Origin: Blastobasis lacticolella
Lineage: Eukaryota; Arthropoda; Insecta; Lepidoptera; Blastobasidae
Assembly (NCBI GenBank): GCA_905147135.1
Contig: LR990056.1
Location: 16,192,001-16,256,000 of the forward strand
Reading direction: 5' to 3'
Length of the DNA: 64,000 nt
Part shown: positions 22,900 through 34,399 of the stretch, in pieces
How the letters are laid out: each line of letters begins with the position of its first letter
How positions within the stretch are numbered: position 1 is the stretch's first letter
Translations under genes and position numbers: made by a program
Notes under the pieces: model-generated
Database searches by the model: none
The model's input: only the letters and a program-made list of their open reading frames with translations
What the model was told of the DNA's origin: nothing

Positions 22900-23140
22900 C
22901 GAGGAGTCCATGTGGATGGATAACACTGTACAAGAGGCAATTTTTTGCGTTGTTGTGTTCCGGTTTGAAGGATAATTGAAATTATATTAAATAATCATTT
23001 ATTCCGGACCATAATCCATATTTATGTTAGTAACAATGGTGCTCTTGCAAAACTATATGAATCTGTTCAGTGTAATCGCAGGCATGAGACTACCATCTTA
23101 GTCCTCGCAATGACAACATACCTGCGGTTCTGTGCGCCGG
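22900..23140 (+). mobile_element. Rep-H copy interrupted by another repeat
   Basis: Rep-H landmarks (GTTGTGTTCCGGTTTGAAGG, then GTAATCGCAGGCATGAGACT, then CCTGCGGTTCTGTG) are split by an insert of about 100 bases at 22977-23078. The insert, with CGGACCATAATCCATATTTA and GTTAGTAACAATGGTGCTCT, recurs at 58690-58790. Confidence 0.65.
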
Positions 23141-23189
23141 GTTGGAGCCACCCGAATTGGAACCTACCTACAGTTCCTTACAGAATCAT

Positions 23190-23455
23190 CAGAGCCCATA
23201 ACAGTCCACTGCATGACTTAGGGCCTCTCCCACGAATGGGGAAATGATTGCCGTAATCTCCATGATTGGCAGGCAGGTTGGATATTACAGTATTATAAAT
23301 ATAACAACGGAAAACGCAGTTTTCAGTCTACGGAGACTCTAGATATTTTGATTTTGATATCTATCATCTAATATTAGTCGCCATGTACGACACCCACGAG
23401 TGTAAAAGAGTTGGAGTTATTTACTCTGCCAGACACTACACGGGTACAGCATACC
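23190..23455 (-). mobile_element. Rep-C copy
   Basis: CATAACAGTCCACTGCATGA, GGCCTCTCCCACGAATGGGG, GCAGGCAGGTTGGA, CAGTCTACGGAGACTCTAGA, ACGACACCCACGAGTGTAA: the full family in reverse. Confidence 0.8.
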
Positions 23456-23894
23456 GCAGCTAAACAAAGATTATTTTCAATAGTACAGTGTTCCTGCCGG
23501 GGAGTAAGGGAGACCAGGGCTTAGGCAGTGGCAGGACCTAGCATGTTTTCTTGCCTATCCTATCTGCTGCCAATTCAACCTGTGATCACCTTGTGTTATG
23601 TCCAAAGCCAGTGATGACCATTTTCTGACCAGGCACTTTAATGGCGATTGCTCCACCACCGACAAGATTTATAATGATGATGATACCTATCGTCATCCTA
23701 CCTACCTATCTATGATCTGTCCAGACTGACTTGTCTTATTTTGTGAACAAACAGTACTAAAATCACGACTTGCCGTATCAATCAATTGAATGCTTGTTAT
23801 CTTACCTCATTTTGCTTGTTGTGTTCTTTATATTTTTCCAATAAAAATATCATTCAGCTCAATGAAATTTGCAGTTCTTATAAAAACAACTTAC

Positions 23895-23934
23895 GTTGAA
23901 TAACTTTCCTCTCCACCATTGCCCTTTCCGCCAT
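23895..23934 (-). CDS. Start exon of the unrecognised host gene
   Basis: On the minus strand, AGAAAATGGCGG gives a good start context, and the frame reads MAERAMVERKVIQ before a consensus donor GTAAGTTG. The coding part is 40 bases and leaves one base over (phase 1). It fits the 3' splice site at 22832 to make a short protein, or the one at 2945 to make a longer protein ending at 634. I chose this ATG because it is the only start in frame with the donor apart from the internal Met6. The untranslated leader probably lies in 23935-24150; no TATA box was identified with confidence. Promoter position and transcript structure need RNA evidence. Confidence 0.55.
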
Positions 23935-24221
23935 TTTCTTAAAACGTTTTCCGTAGGTGTTGTAGATATTAACTATAGAGTACAAGACTGTACAAGACTG
24001 TACTTGTAAATATTGTATTTCCACTCTTGAAAGTTAGCCACCACTTTAAAACTATAACACAAATCCTTTTGCACTTTTTTCAGGTTGATTGTGATTATTT
24101 GTGGTTATAGATTATCGTCAAATATTAATTCATAACGTCTGCTTTAGTTCAATTCTAGTTTACGACTGAATTCCTTTCTCAATTCGCGAATTCATATTTA
24201 AAAATACATGCAAAGTCTCAC

Positions 24222-24330
24222 ACACTTATCTGCCCCGGTGACGGAGTCACGGTTGTTGACAACAAAATGATATTTCGAAATCGCGACACTTAGTTCCTGT
24301 TTTGACCACAGTGGCAGATAAGTTTGTGGC
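24222..24330. mobile_element. Small MITE with ACACTTATCTGCC-type inverted ends
   Basis: ACACACTTATCTGCC on the left and GGCAGATAAGTTTGTG on the right form imperfect inverted ends around about 100 bases. The right end recurs at 57508-57545 (TTTTGACCACAGGATCAGAT AAGTTTGAGGC). It sits near the likely promoter of the host gene starting at 23934. Confidence 0.5.
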
Positions 24331-24552
24331 ACTATACACAAAGCGATGATTCAAGGTGACGTCAGGATACGTCAGGCCCGCAAGCAACAACTAATATATT
24401 TGCAATATATCAAATAATATATGATATATTCTTTATTACTTTTGGCAAGACACGGATTGTCTTACGGGTTTGTACGCGGCATCGATTATTCCATGTGGCG
24501 TAGACAGAAGTGATCAAAATCTTGATCCTTTGAGCCAAATTGGTTACGAACT

Positions 24553-24787
24553 GTGCGGTTCCAAAGTAAATTTCTCCCACGCACACTAAGGTTGTGGAAT
24601 GAACTACCTGGAGAGGTTTTCCCTAGAGAGTACAGGAGTTCTTCAAGAAAGGGGTAAAAAGGATTTTACGGGGTCGGTAACGCGTGGGTAATGCCCCTGG
24701 TATTGCAAACGTCCATAGGCTGCGGTGACTGCTTACCATCAGGTTTACCGTAAGCTCGTTTGCCACCTGTGTGGTGTAAAAAAATCA
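24553..24787 (+). mobile_element. LINE-D-related C-terminus with 3' end
   Basis: The plus strand encodes FLPRTLRLWNELPGEVFP, then FKKGVKRILRG, a frameshift, and the 3' untranslated block GGCTGCGGTGACTGCTTACC, CGTTTGCCACC, ending in an A-run at 24779. This copy shows that the short R-GCAGTCACC fragments elsewhere are LINE 3' ends. Confidence 0.75.
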
Positions 24788-25042
24788 CATTGTTCCACTT
24801 TCTATGGTCCTGACGAACGTCATTCGGTTCTTCATCAACCTATACCTAAATGTGAGGTAGGGCATACTCTCAATCAATACCAAGAACTGACGCTGGTGGT
24901 ACTGGTGTTCGGTAATAGCAATAGAAATATTTATTTACCTATAATTTAACAGATTTATGTAACAATGTATGTTTAATACAATAGTTTCTTCTGAAAAAAT
25001 GGTTCATACTAGTTTCAAACTAAACTCGCGTTCTCAGCACGT

Positions 25043-25096
25043 ATATTAGACGGGAAATACACGCGACGTACCTTTTCGACGATTCCCGTCTAATAT
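25043..25096. repeat. Short perfect inverted repeat (hairpin)
   Basis: ATATTAGACGGGAA at 25043-25056 and TTCCCGTCTAATAT at 25083-25096 are exact reverse complements with a 26-base loop. It may be a minimal MITE remnant. Confidence 0.6.
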
Positions 25097-25849
25097 AATA
25101 AAATCGTTCATGACTCAGCGTATGGGTGAAGGTGGAACCCACACCCGCTGGTATTCTGTCATCTCCAGAAATCACCAAGTACCTACGTAGTTACAATAAA
25201 GTTATTTATTTTCTGTACTTAGCTGAACCGGGGATATCGATAGCGACGTCAAGACCCGAATAACCTCGGCTAAGGCCAAATGGTGGGACGTACCGATGCT
25301 GTTTTCTTTTATTTAAAAATATGTTTTATCTTGGTTTGTATGGTTCTTAGCATTGTTTCATTAAAATCGGTTTAGTAGTGTAGGGATTACCTAGGTTTAT
25401 GTTATTACCTAGACCTAGACGGCTGATTGAATTCGTATTACATTTTACACACGCAGTGTACCTACATTACATATTAAAATTGATATTTTCATCGAATCCT
25501 ACGACAATAAAGTCCTATAACAAACCTTAGAACCTCTATTGGTGTTCAAAGCAGAGCACCTAGTAATTCAGGCGGCACAAAGACGTTAAGAGAAAGTTCT
25601 GTGCTCACGCGTCCACGCGTCATAATCTCAGCGTCCAAGTGGAACTGGCCGGCAAAACTTCCCCTTAAGTTCAAACAATATATGACCAAGTTTTGTATTG
25701 TGGCTGCAGCCAGTATTGGGTGGAACTTGCACGACAGTTCAGTGGTGACTAGACGAGGTACCGTTGAATGCATTCATGTATTGCATGTGCACAAAGATGT
25801 GCATGGTTTACATCAGTAATTTTTGAATATCCAACCGTATCACAATAAC

Positions 25850-26072
25850 ACGATTTAGAGTCTCTCCCACAAAAGAGGAAGTTATAGCCATAATCTCTGC
25901 GCTTGGCAGGCGGGTTGGAGATCGCAGTGTTATAAATATAACAATGGAAAACGCTGCTGCCCATTTTACAGTCTAGGGAAACTCTAGAAGTTTTGATTCG
26001 AATATATTAGTCACTTTGTGCGACACCCGCGAGTGTAAGGGGTTGGTGATTCTACTCTGCCGGACACCATCC
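25850..26072 (-). mobile_element. Rep-C copy
   Basis: TTTAGAGTCTCTCCCACAAA, GCTTGGCAGGCGGGTTGGAG, GGAAAACGCTGCTGCCCATT, GACACCCGCGAGTGTAAGGG, GCCGGACACCATCC. Confidence 0.8.
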
Positions 26073-26224
26073 ATATAGGTAGTGAGAACTAAACATACCT
26101 ACAGTCTATCAGCCGCAATATACACGATCTGTTACATTGGCTTTTCAAGATAAATAACAAAAATTCAGAGCATATTAGTCATGGCGTCCTCACGCCAGAA
26201 TTTGCGTATTATCTTTCAAATTGG

Positions 26225-26625
26225 ACATACGAGTACGTTAGATAAGGCAGTGGTATCTCTCCGGATAGAGCGTCCGTGGACTCCGTGGCCTTGATTAAGG
26301 GGTCCGACTCGTATCTCGAGAACCGGGTTCAAACCCCAGTACCGCCATGTACCAATGACTCTTTTCTCAGTTATGTAAATTAGTTGAACACTATCCGATG
26401 CTGTTACGGTGAAAGAAAATATCGAGATGAAGCCTGCACAATGAGGCGAATGTGTAACCATTATCCAGTCTGGTCAGGTTCCCCTGTTAACAGGATCACG
26501 GAGGTCAGATGGCAGTCACTCCATTTTAATTACTGACCTGTGAAATCCTGCATCGTGCGTGGTCAAGGCGGACCCGGATCCTTGCGCTCGAAAGCACATC
26601 CGCGATATTAACGCCAAGATTATAT
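26225..26625 (+). mobile_element. SINE-B, near full length
   Basis: The head GTGGCCTTGATTAAGGGGTC through GGGTTCAAACCCCAGTACCG keeps the tRNA-like boxes. The body has TGACTCTTTTCTCAGTTATG, GATGCTGTTACGGTGAAAGA, CTGGTCAGGTTCCCC and GAGGTCAGATGGCAGTCACT, ending near CGATATTAACGCCAAGAT. Confidence 0.85.
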
Positions 26626-26869
26626 TTTAATCTCTCCGGATAGATTCTTCTGACTTCTCAGAATTTAACCATCTAACAAGGAAATATCACAAACACGAAT
26701 TCTCCAAATGGAATGAAACTTTGTAGGTTTGTAGCGGAGGTGATCTGATCAGAACCCCATGTCTTATATCCCTATTATCAGGTAGGACTCCGCCTAAGCC
26801 TGTGAAGCCTAAGGTAAGGAGTCCACCTAGGCTCACCCACCACATGTACTCATACCAGCGCCTTATCTA

Positions 26870-26975
26870 CTTCTACCAAGCAAGTTGTGTTCGGATTTGA
26901 AAGATAAGACAGCCAGCGTAATCGCAGGCATGAGGCATTTCATCTTACCTAGTCCTCACTTGCTTACTTGCCAGT
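26870..26975 (+). mobile_element. Rep-H fragment
   Basis: GTGTTCGGATTTGAAAGATA, AGACAGCCAGCGTAATCGCA, GGCATGAGGCATTTCATCTT; truncated at about 26975. Confidence 0.6.
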
Positions 26976-27053
26976 GGCGTCATCTAGTGGAATTTTGGTC
27001 ATGCTATAGCCCCAATTCTACTCTCACGGACATCATCCTGACCACCATTGACG

Positions 27054-27262
27054 ACCTGAGTGGTTCAGTTGGTTAACATGCCAGTCGCCATGCCGAGGTC
27101 CAGGGTTCGATTCCCGGCCTCGCAGAAACTGTTACGGGTCTGGGTGTAGGATATATAATAAGTATGTATTTAAAATTATAAAGTATATATGTAGTTTATC
27201 AGTTAGTTATCTAACACCCATAACACAAGCTTTGCTTACTTTGGGGCTTAATGGCGCTGTGT
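27054..27262 (+). mobile_element. SINE-A, full length
   Basis: The head GACCTGAGTGGTTCAGTTGG, AACATGCCAGTC, GGTCCAGGGTTCGATTCCCG reads as a tRNA-like A and B box. The body then has AACTGTTACGGGTCTGGGTG and CACAAGCTTTGCTTACTTTG, ending GGCGCTGTGTG. This is the best copy for defining the family. Confidence 0.88.
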
Positions 27263-27289
27263 GTTATTTATCCTGGCAAAAGGTATAAA

Positions 27290-27930
27290 TATCGACCGAC
27301 TAAGCATTCCAGTTAATTTCTTTCGTTTACCAAAATAAGTATCCACTCGATCAACCCCCTAACTGCATTAGAAGGTCACGTACAGAACAATTTAACACTC
27401 AATTTGTATAACGAAAGACGGAACGGGGTGACGAAAAAAGCACAGAATCGTTCGCTAAAGAGAGGGTAATGCTGGTTTGGTATTCGGGACACGAAACTTG
27501 GGCTAGTTCACTTGGAAAAATTGAGACTCGTTTTTTATTCTAGGGTTTGTATTTGACGTAACACTTTGCCAGTTTACCTATAGAAAAACTAATTGGCCAA
27601 ATATTTTAATACGTCATAAATAATTAGAAAGTCTTATTAGTTTAATTACCTTAAAAAATTTGATAACCATTTTAAATTTGGCAGGTCACCGCAGATTTTA
27701 CCTGTGCTACCAATAAAAAAATTTAAAATTGAAATGATTGAGTGTTGATTTTTGTACAGGCGAAATTGTCACAAAACAATGCACATGTACCTAATCAGTT
27801 AACTTTATTTTTTTTGCCCGAACGCCTGCAATATATTTCTGTGCAATCACACACAATCGATGTTATTGTTATAATGTTTGTAGTAGGCCCCCTTATCCCA
27901 CCCCCTCCTTGGGTCGTTTATTATCAATGC
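27290..27930. other. No gene seen
   Basis: AT-rich sequence with chance ORFs only; no repeat family recognised. Confidence 0.35.
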
Positions 27931-27934
27931 TGAG

Positions 27935-28105
27935 GGTCGTGCCCTGTTCAGGTGACTTTCACGTGGACTATGTTGCGCCAGCTTTCTCTATCTTCGTAAG
28001 CATGGATGGAATCGTACACCGAGGCGTCCAGGATAGAGCAGACCTGGTCTGACCAGTATGGCCTTCTACCTCTAGGCCTCTTCCCACTCATTTTGCCCGC
28101 AAAAA
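27935..28105 (-). mobile_element. LINE polymerase C-terminal fragment
   Basis: The minus strand encodes MSGKRPRGRRPYWSD, then VCSILDASVYDSIHAYEDRE, then SWRNIVH and a stop. This matches the style of LINE C-termini (basic patch, then ...DR..WR..V...) but differs from LINE-F and LINE-G. Downstream, GGGCACGACCCTCAGCATT resembles the trailing end of the SINE-B copy at 3130. Confidence 0.55.
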
Positions 28106-28159
28106 AAATATGATACAGGGTTATAAATGATATTCTAATATGCTAATCCTATATTTGAT

Positions 28160-28400
28160 GCGACAGGTCAATGACGTACTGTCTGCTATAGACGAGTTTT
28201 TGCATACGTAATCTCTTTTTTACCTCGATATTTTGACGCAGTTGCATGTGTCATGGTCGCGAGTTGACTGGTGCCGCTGTGTAAAGTCCCAACCACCTCA
28301 CGACCATGACGCATGCAACTGCGTCAAAATATCGAGGTAAAAAAGAGATTACGTATGCAAAAACTCGTCTATAGCAGACAGTACGTCATTGACGTGTCGC
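28160..28400. mobile_element. Foldback element with ~100-base near-perfect arms
   Basis: The left arm 28160-28259 and right arm 28301-28400 are near-exact reverse complements around a 41-base centre. Arm landmarks are GACGTACTGTCTGCTATAGA, TGCATACGTAATCTCTTTTT and TTTTGACGCAGTTGCATG. Diverged relatives are at 5050-5110 and 62595-62720. It has no coding capacity. The transcript would be a long hairpin. Confidence 0.85.
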
Positions 28401-29049
28401 ATAGGTATTTCGGAGAACCCCGTATGTTTGACGGTCGTTTTGGTATATTCTGAGATTTTGGGGTTTTTTGTACACAGTAGGAACTTTTGTTGTCTGGTTA
28501 TTACGATTGACTATTACAAATTTTGTGATATATTTTTGCAGTCTTTACAAATACTAAAGTATAAAAATTATCAACGTAGTTGTGTGGCACAGATTTTCTC
28601 ACAACATGAATGCACATGCATCCTACAGGAGTAGGTACTTACGTCTACCTACCTGAAAATTATAAAGGACTTTTGCCGACAACCCCAAGGACCCCCAAAA
28701 CAGTAAGCCGACAAATTCTTGCAAATTAGCCGGTACACGTCAAAAAGTTGCCGATAAAGCAATTTGGTCCACGGCGATTGGGCAGCACCCCACGCCCACG
28801 GCCAGCGCTGGGGAATTTGCATACTTTACCGTTCTCATAAAAGAGTTTACACGGCCAACGAAAAAGTTCCTAATGATACTAAACTTCGCGAATTGACTGC
28901 GCGAATAATATCGGAGGGAATTTTTGATTATCAATTTTGCTACCTTCTTCCCTGTTGGTCGCTTGTTTTGAAGGAAGTTGGGTGGATTTTTTGCTGGAAC
29001 TTCATTTACGGTTTTTTTTCTGTATAATAAAATAAATTATCTCTGCGTT

Positions 29050-29365
29050 AATATCTCTGTGTTGACCATGATCCGGGATTTGGCAGATCAGATAATTACA
29101 GTGGAGTCATTTGATCTCCGGGACCCTGCTAGGGTGCTACCAGGGAAACCTGACCAGAATGGATCATGGTTAAACTCCTGAATGTGCAGGTTTCATCACG
29201 AATCGTGATTCACGAGGTTTGCCTTCACCGTAAGAGCATCAGTTAGCATTCAACTAATGTAATGAACTCAGAAAAGAGTCATTGGCACATCGCCGCAGCG
29301 GGATTCGAACCCGGTACCCCTCGCTTACGAGTCGGATACCGTAACCGATCGGCCACCGACTCTCC
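29050..29365 (-). mobile_element. SINE-B copy
   Basis: Reverse complement of the family: TTGACCATGATCCGGGATTT, GGCAGATCAGATAATTACAG, CCGTAAGAGCATCAGTTAGC, GCGGGATTCGAACCCGGTAC, GATCGGCCACCGACTC. Confidence 0.82.
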
Positions 29366-29734
29366 ATTTTTGCATAATAACAATTATAGTAAAAACAAGA
29401 ACAGGAAAAGACGCACATGTTAAATTATACAGTGCCGAAGATATTTTCCTAATTTTCGGTTCGAAATAATTTGTCGGCGAAAACAAAGCCCTTCTTAGCC
29501 ATAATGCCGGTCGCATAAGTCCCCCTTTTCAATTAAACCGTCGAATGAGAGAAGTATTTTTTTCGCGGGTAGAAGTCAAATAACATAATTTGGAGGGTAG
29601 TGCATCAAGCCATCTCCTTGGAAGGTGTCGGCCATAAAAATGCCACAAAGAGACAAACTGCGGATTGACAGTGTTGTAAAGATTAAGAGGGATGCACACT
29701 TGCCAGTAGCTTGTTTGGGGTTGGTCTATTGATA

Positions 29735-29985
29735 ATAATATCCTTATTAGCTGCCTTGGTGGACTGGCTTACTTCTTAATTATACTAGACATACCTATAT
29801 AATATAATATAGCGTTCCGGCTCTGCCTGGCATTGTCGAGCACGGTTCGGTCGTGGTTGGCGAGGGATACGTTTCGGTCAGCGTGTCACTGTGTGTTTCC
29901 TTCCTACTTTCCTACCCCCCTCCTTTTTGACGATTGAAAGAGATATTTAATGTCCTAATCAATAAAGAAATTTTAAATTTTGAAT
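29735..29985 (+). mobile_element. Rep-E copy, 3' half
   Basis: TTGGTGGACTGGCTTACTTC, TAATTATACTAGACATACCT, GGCTCTGCCTGGCATTGTCG, CAGCGTGTCACTGTGTGTTT, ending TCAATAAAGAAATTTTAAAT. It closely resembles 61725-61965. Confidence 0.8.
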
Positions 29986-29989
29986 AAAA

Positions 29990-30860
29990 TATTAATTAAT
30001 TTCACAGACATAATTTTTTCTCTATGATTTATTTACCAAAATTACAACATTTCAGAGTGTAATGGTACAATTTTAACAGTTTTAAGTTCGGACCAAAGAT
30101 ATTGGAAAGTTGGCTACTATCATGCAATTTTTTTACAGATTTATATATTTAAAGACAGATCTTAAGTTATATAGTTTCATACAATGCAGCTGTGTTCATA
30201 TTTGTGCTGATTTCCAGACTCCTACACTAGGCTAACCTGTATTGCTGGAAGAGTAATTTATCAATTTAGAATTTGGTTTTTGTTTTCTTTCATGAGCGGC
30301 TATTCTAAAATAATCTAATATCGTCTTCCTATGATGAATACGGTACATTTAAGAAAACAATGCCTCGCGCGAGCAGGGGTTCTATTTTTGTATGGCTCTA
30401 ATTTTTATTTTCGGCATGAAAATTAAACGTTTTTTAAACTGATTTTTCCATTTTTGACCCGTTCGCTTCCGGTGTTGCCAATGTAATTTTAAAAATATTG
30501 AATTTTTCATTCCTAAAATCAAAATTGAAAACTGTTTGATTCGATGAGAGCGTTTCAAACATAGAGTCCTACGTGCTGCAACGATGCATTGGCGACGTGT
30601 TCGCGAGATCTTATTTTTTAGACAGTAGTTAAACATTGAATAAACTTATTATCCTATCGTTCTTATCCAACTTAATTATTGTAATAAATACGGTTGCAAG
30701 GATGTTTGCAAAACTTCTAACGGATTTTGACGAAATTTTGCGGTGATGTAACTTATAGGAATCAATATGAGGCTCAGGAGAACATGGCTTAACCGAATTT
30801 TAAAAGCGCGTACGAATCCGCGCTCATTAGCTAGTAAAAATAAATACATACATACAATAC
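29990..30860. other. No gene seen
   Basis: AT-rich with short chance ORFs. At 30870-30935, TGCCACAAGCTACGATCCTG followed by CCTCTTCCACATTCAT recurs at 31725-31785 and belongs to a LINE fragment. Confidence 0.35.
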
Positions 30861-31061
30861 CATCCGAGTAGGCAGAGACTATCGAGTGCCACAAGCTACG
30901 ATCCTGACACACCTCTCTCGCCTCTTCCACATTCATTTATTTATTATTTATTCGTATGGCAAAAATACAATATACGAGAAACACATTCAATTACAAATTT
31001 AAATCAAGCGAAGTCAGTCAGTCCACATTCATACATCTTGCCGACGTAACTCCTGATGTAA

Positions 31062-31275
31062 ACCTGAGTGGTTCAGTTGGTTAAAATACATTAACATGCG
31101 CCTACCACGCAGCCCTGGCCCGATTCCTGGCCTGACAGAAATTGAAATGATTAATTTTAATTTCTGTTATTGGTCTGGGTGTTATATGTAGGTGTGTTTA
31201 AGTAGTTTATCCGTTGACGAGCACCCAAAACACAAGCTTTGCTTACTTTGGGGTTAGATTGCGCTGTGTGAATTG
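31062..31275 (+). mobile_element. SINE-A, full length
   Basis: ACCTGAGTGGTTCAGTTGGT, CCTGGCCCGATTCCTGGCC, TTAATTTCTGTTATTGGTCT, CAAGCTTTGCTTACTTTGGG, GCGCTGTGTGAATTG. Confidence 0.85.
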
Positions 31276-31574
31276 TTCAAGCATCAGTGTCAAAATAAAA
31301 AGTCAACTTCGTAATCGTTCTTTTATTTCGATAACATAAGTACATCACACGAAAAAAAATAGTAACCGCAATTCACTTCAATATCCCCGCCAGTGTGCTA
31401 GCTCCCTTACAGCTCGTTAAACCGGGCATTGATAGAAGATATAAAATCACTAAGTGAACTCGGCAGTAAGGCCTCACGGAAGTCTCAGTATCCAGTGCTG
31501 TCAATAAAAAATGCGGTGACTTCTATTACTCGGAGACATAAATATTCTAGACTTACATACATATATGTATACAC

Positions 31575-31680
31575 GTACAGTCAGCTGCGGAGTTATCGGA
31601 CCCCCTTATCGAACCCCTACCACCCCTACTACATTTAATGTATGTTAGGAGGGGGGGCTTCACTCCGCAGCTGCCTGTAC
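31575..31680. mobile_element. 106-base MITE
   Basis: GTACAGTCAGCTGCGGAG on the left and CTCCGCAGCTGCCTGTAC on the right are inverted ends with one mismatch. The core is C-rich then G-rich (CCCCCTTATCG, GGAGGGGGGGC), extending the pairing. Confidence 0.7.
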
Positions 31681-31839
31681 ATATTCACGCCCGTATCCCA
31701 TAGGGACAGACACTTTAATCAAATACTACCGAGTATCACAAACTACGATCCTGATACACCTCTTTCGCCTCTTCCACATCCATGCATTAACAAACAAACA
31801 GACTTATTCTAGGTTTATTATTTCTATAGTCAACTTATG

Positions 31840-32112
31840 TTTTCACGTGGGATATTACGGATAAGATGGAGGAGGCTCGCCTGTGCTGGTTTGGTCACGT
31901 GTTGCGTAGCCCCAGTGCCGAAACCTGCCGGTATCAGGAAACAGGCCCGTGAGCGACCCAAGAAGCAATGGATTAACATCACTGAGTCGGATGCGAGAGC
32001 CAACGGCTTACGACGAGAGGATGCCGGAGACCGGGCGAGGTGGAGAAGAATGAGTAGAAAAGCGTACCCTGGCAGAGGCCGGGATATAATAAGCGCTAGG
32101 ACAATGATGATG
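31840..32112 (+). mobile_element. LINE-F C-terminus, best copy
   Basis: With frame changes, the plus strand encodes EEARLCWFGHVLR, then RPKKQWINITESDARANGLR, then DRARWRRMSRKAYPGRG. This is the recognisable end of a LINE ORF2 with the WFGHV.R and RPKK.W motifs. It is open for 94 codons in one frame but lacks any polymerase domain. Confidence 0.75.
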
Positions 32113-32477
32113 TTGTGCTGACTTAATATGTTTTGGAAACGATTCGTTCACTTATCACTTAGCGACAAGAATCACTAACCTTCATTACAAGAAACGCCTA
32201 CGGCTTACTTAAGAGCAATATTGCTTTTAAGATTATTTGTTTATGATTGTGTTTTCGTTTTATCGTTATTATGAACTAGTGCACTGATTGACTTGAGCCT
32301 TCTTCACATTATTAAGAGGATTTAGGTGGGTCTTATATATAGGACATTTGCCGTTTGGTAAGTATTTCTTTATTTAAAACGTAAGTACACAGTCAACTGT
32401 CAACAGTTGACTCTAACAGTCAACCAGAGAGTTAATAGAATTATCCGCCCTTACAAGTGTCGTATAAGTAATAGTTC

Positions 32478-34298
32478 AAAGGAGACTGGGCAAAAGTGGT
32501 CTATGAACCAGCAGCATTACGGTGATGACTTATGGGTTTGGGTGCCTTAGCTGCATATTTGTACAAGATGGCATCAAAATCGGTCCTGGCAGTTTCGAGA
32601 AAAAAACATTTATTTGTCACATTTGTATGACAAGTGCGGTATTCATTGAACCAGCAGTGACTTGGTTACGGAGTATAGGTTGAGGACCTTACGCTTTGTT
32701 CTTATGCAGCACGACATCAAAATCGGTCCCGGCAGTTTCAAGAAAAATGGATATTTAAGCTTTCGCACATTTCTATGACTAGTGACGTATTCTTTGAACC
32801 AGCAGCGACATGATTACGGAGTATAGGTAGAGCACCATCAATTATGTTCTTATGCCGCACAACACCAAAATCGGTCATGGCAGTTTAGAGAAAAAAGCAT
32901 TTATTTGTCTTATGCTTGTATGGCAATTTCTTGGTTACTTGGTTACGGAGTATAGGTTGAGGACCTTACGCTTTGTTCTTATGCCGCACGACATCAAAAT
33001 CGGTCCCGACAGTTTCGAGAAAAATGGATACCTTTCGCACATTTGTATGACAAGTGACGTATTCTTTGAACCAGCAGTGACATGGTTATGAAGTATAGAT
33101 TGAGCACCTTCAACTATGTTCTTATGCCACTAGACATCCAAATCCGTCCCGGCAGTTTCGAGAAAAATACGTTATTTTGTCACACTTTTATAACAAGTGC
33201 GGTATTATTTGATTCAGCAGCGACATGGTTACGAAGTATACGTTGAGCACATTGAGCTCTGTTTTGATGCCGCACAATATCAAAATCGGTCCCGGCAGTT
33301 TAGAGAAAAATACATTCATTTGTTATACTTGTATGACACGTGCCGTATTCTTTGAACCAGTAGCAACATGGTTACGGAGAATAGGTTGAGGACCTTCAGC
33401 TATGTTCTTATGCCGCACGACATCAAAATCGGTCCCGGCAGTTTTGAGAAAAATGCATGTCTTTCGCACAGTTGTATGACAAGTGACGTATTTTTTGAAC
33501 CAGCAGCGACATAGTTACGGAGTATAACTTGAGGACCTTCACCTCTGTTCTCATGCCGCACGATATCAAAATCAGATTCGTCGGTTTCGAGAATACGACA
33601 CTAGTAATACAAGTGTGACAAAATAATGCTTTTTTCTCAAAACTGAAATGTCCGATTTTGATGTCGTGTGACATAAGAACACAACCTATACTCATAACCA
33701 TGTCGCTCCTGGTTCCAAGAATACGGAAATTGCCACTCAGACATGTGATAAATAAATTATTTTTCCTCGAAACTGCCGGGACCGATTTTGATATCGTACG
33801 GCATGAGAACAGAGGTGAAGGTCCTCAACTTATACTCCGTAACCATGTCGCTGCTGGTTCAAAAAATACGTCACTTGTCATACAACTGTGCGAAAGACAT
33901 GCATTTTTCTCAAAACTGCCGGCACCGATTTTGATGTCGTGCGGCATAAGAACAAAGTTGAGGATGCACTGTAACCAAGACGGCATTTGTTATACAAATG
34001 TGACAAATGAATGCTTTTTTCTCGAAACTGCCGGGTCCGATTTTGATATCATACAGTAAAAGAAAAGAGTTGCAGGTGTTCAACCCATATACTGTAACGA
34101 TAACTCCATCGGTTCATAGTAAAGGGCACTTCCCATACAAAATGTACCAAGTAATTTTTTTTTTTTAAGATTTGCCGGTCAGATTTTGATGCCCTTCTCT
34201 ACAATGATGTATTTGAGGGTGCTACATGTAAATACTATACCGATATTGTTATTTGGCTATAGTCCACTTCCCCTACATACTTACCCAGTCTCCTTTTT
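32478..34298. mobile_element. 1.8-kb foldback element with an internal ~140-base satellite
   Basis: Outer ends AAAGGAGACTGGG (32478-32490) and CCCAGTCTCCTTT (34284-34296) are inverted. Between them a unit marked by CATCAAAATCGGTCCCGGCA, GAGAAAAA and GAACCAGCAGCGACATGGTT repeats in plus orientation near 32571, 32708, 32861, 32991, 33134, 33279, 33421 and 33564. It then repeats in reverse near 33651, 33779, 33924, 34034 and 34188. Spacing in the plus array is 130-153 bases. The centre of inversion is about 33600. ORFs across it (for example 33658-34059) follow the repeat and are not genes. Confidence 0.8.
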
Positions 34299-34399
34299 AA
34301 TTCAATGAAATAGGTAACTGCTTTTAAATAATAGATTCATGGCAAAGGCAAAAAGGTTAAAAAAATGTTTCAATTAAAATATAGTATAATTATTATTAT

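Noticed and set aside
27054..27125. A tRNA gene
   Set aside because: A and B boxes are present, but the sequence continues into the SINE-A body and the cloverleaf is not complete; the same head recurs several times.
33658..34059. A 133-codon gene
   Set aside because: It lies entirely in the inverted half of the satellite in the foldback element; the protein repeats with the DNA unit.
32571..34200. A CRISPR array, because of regular repeats
   Set aside because: The units are about 140 bases, contiguous, without unique spacers, inverted midway, and in eukaryotic DNA.
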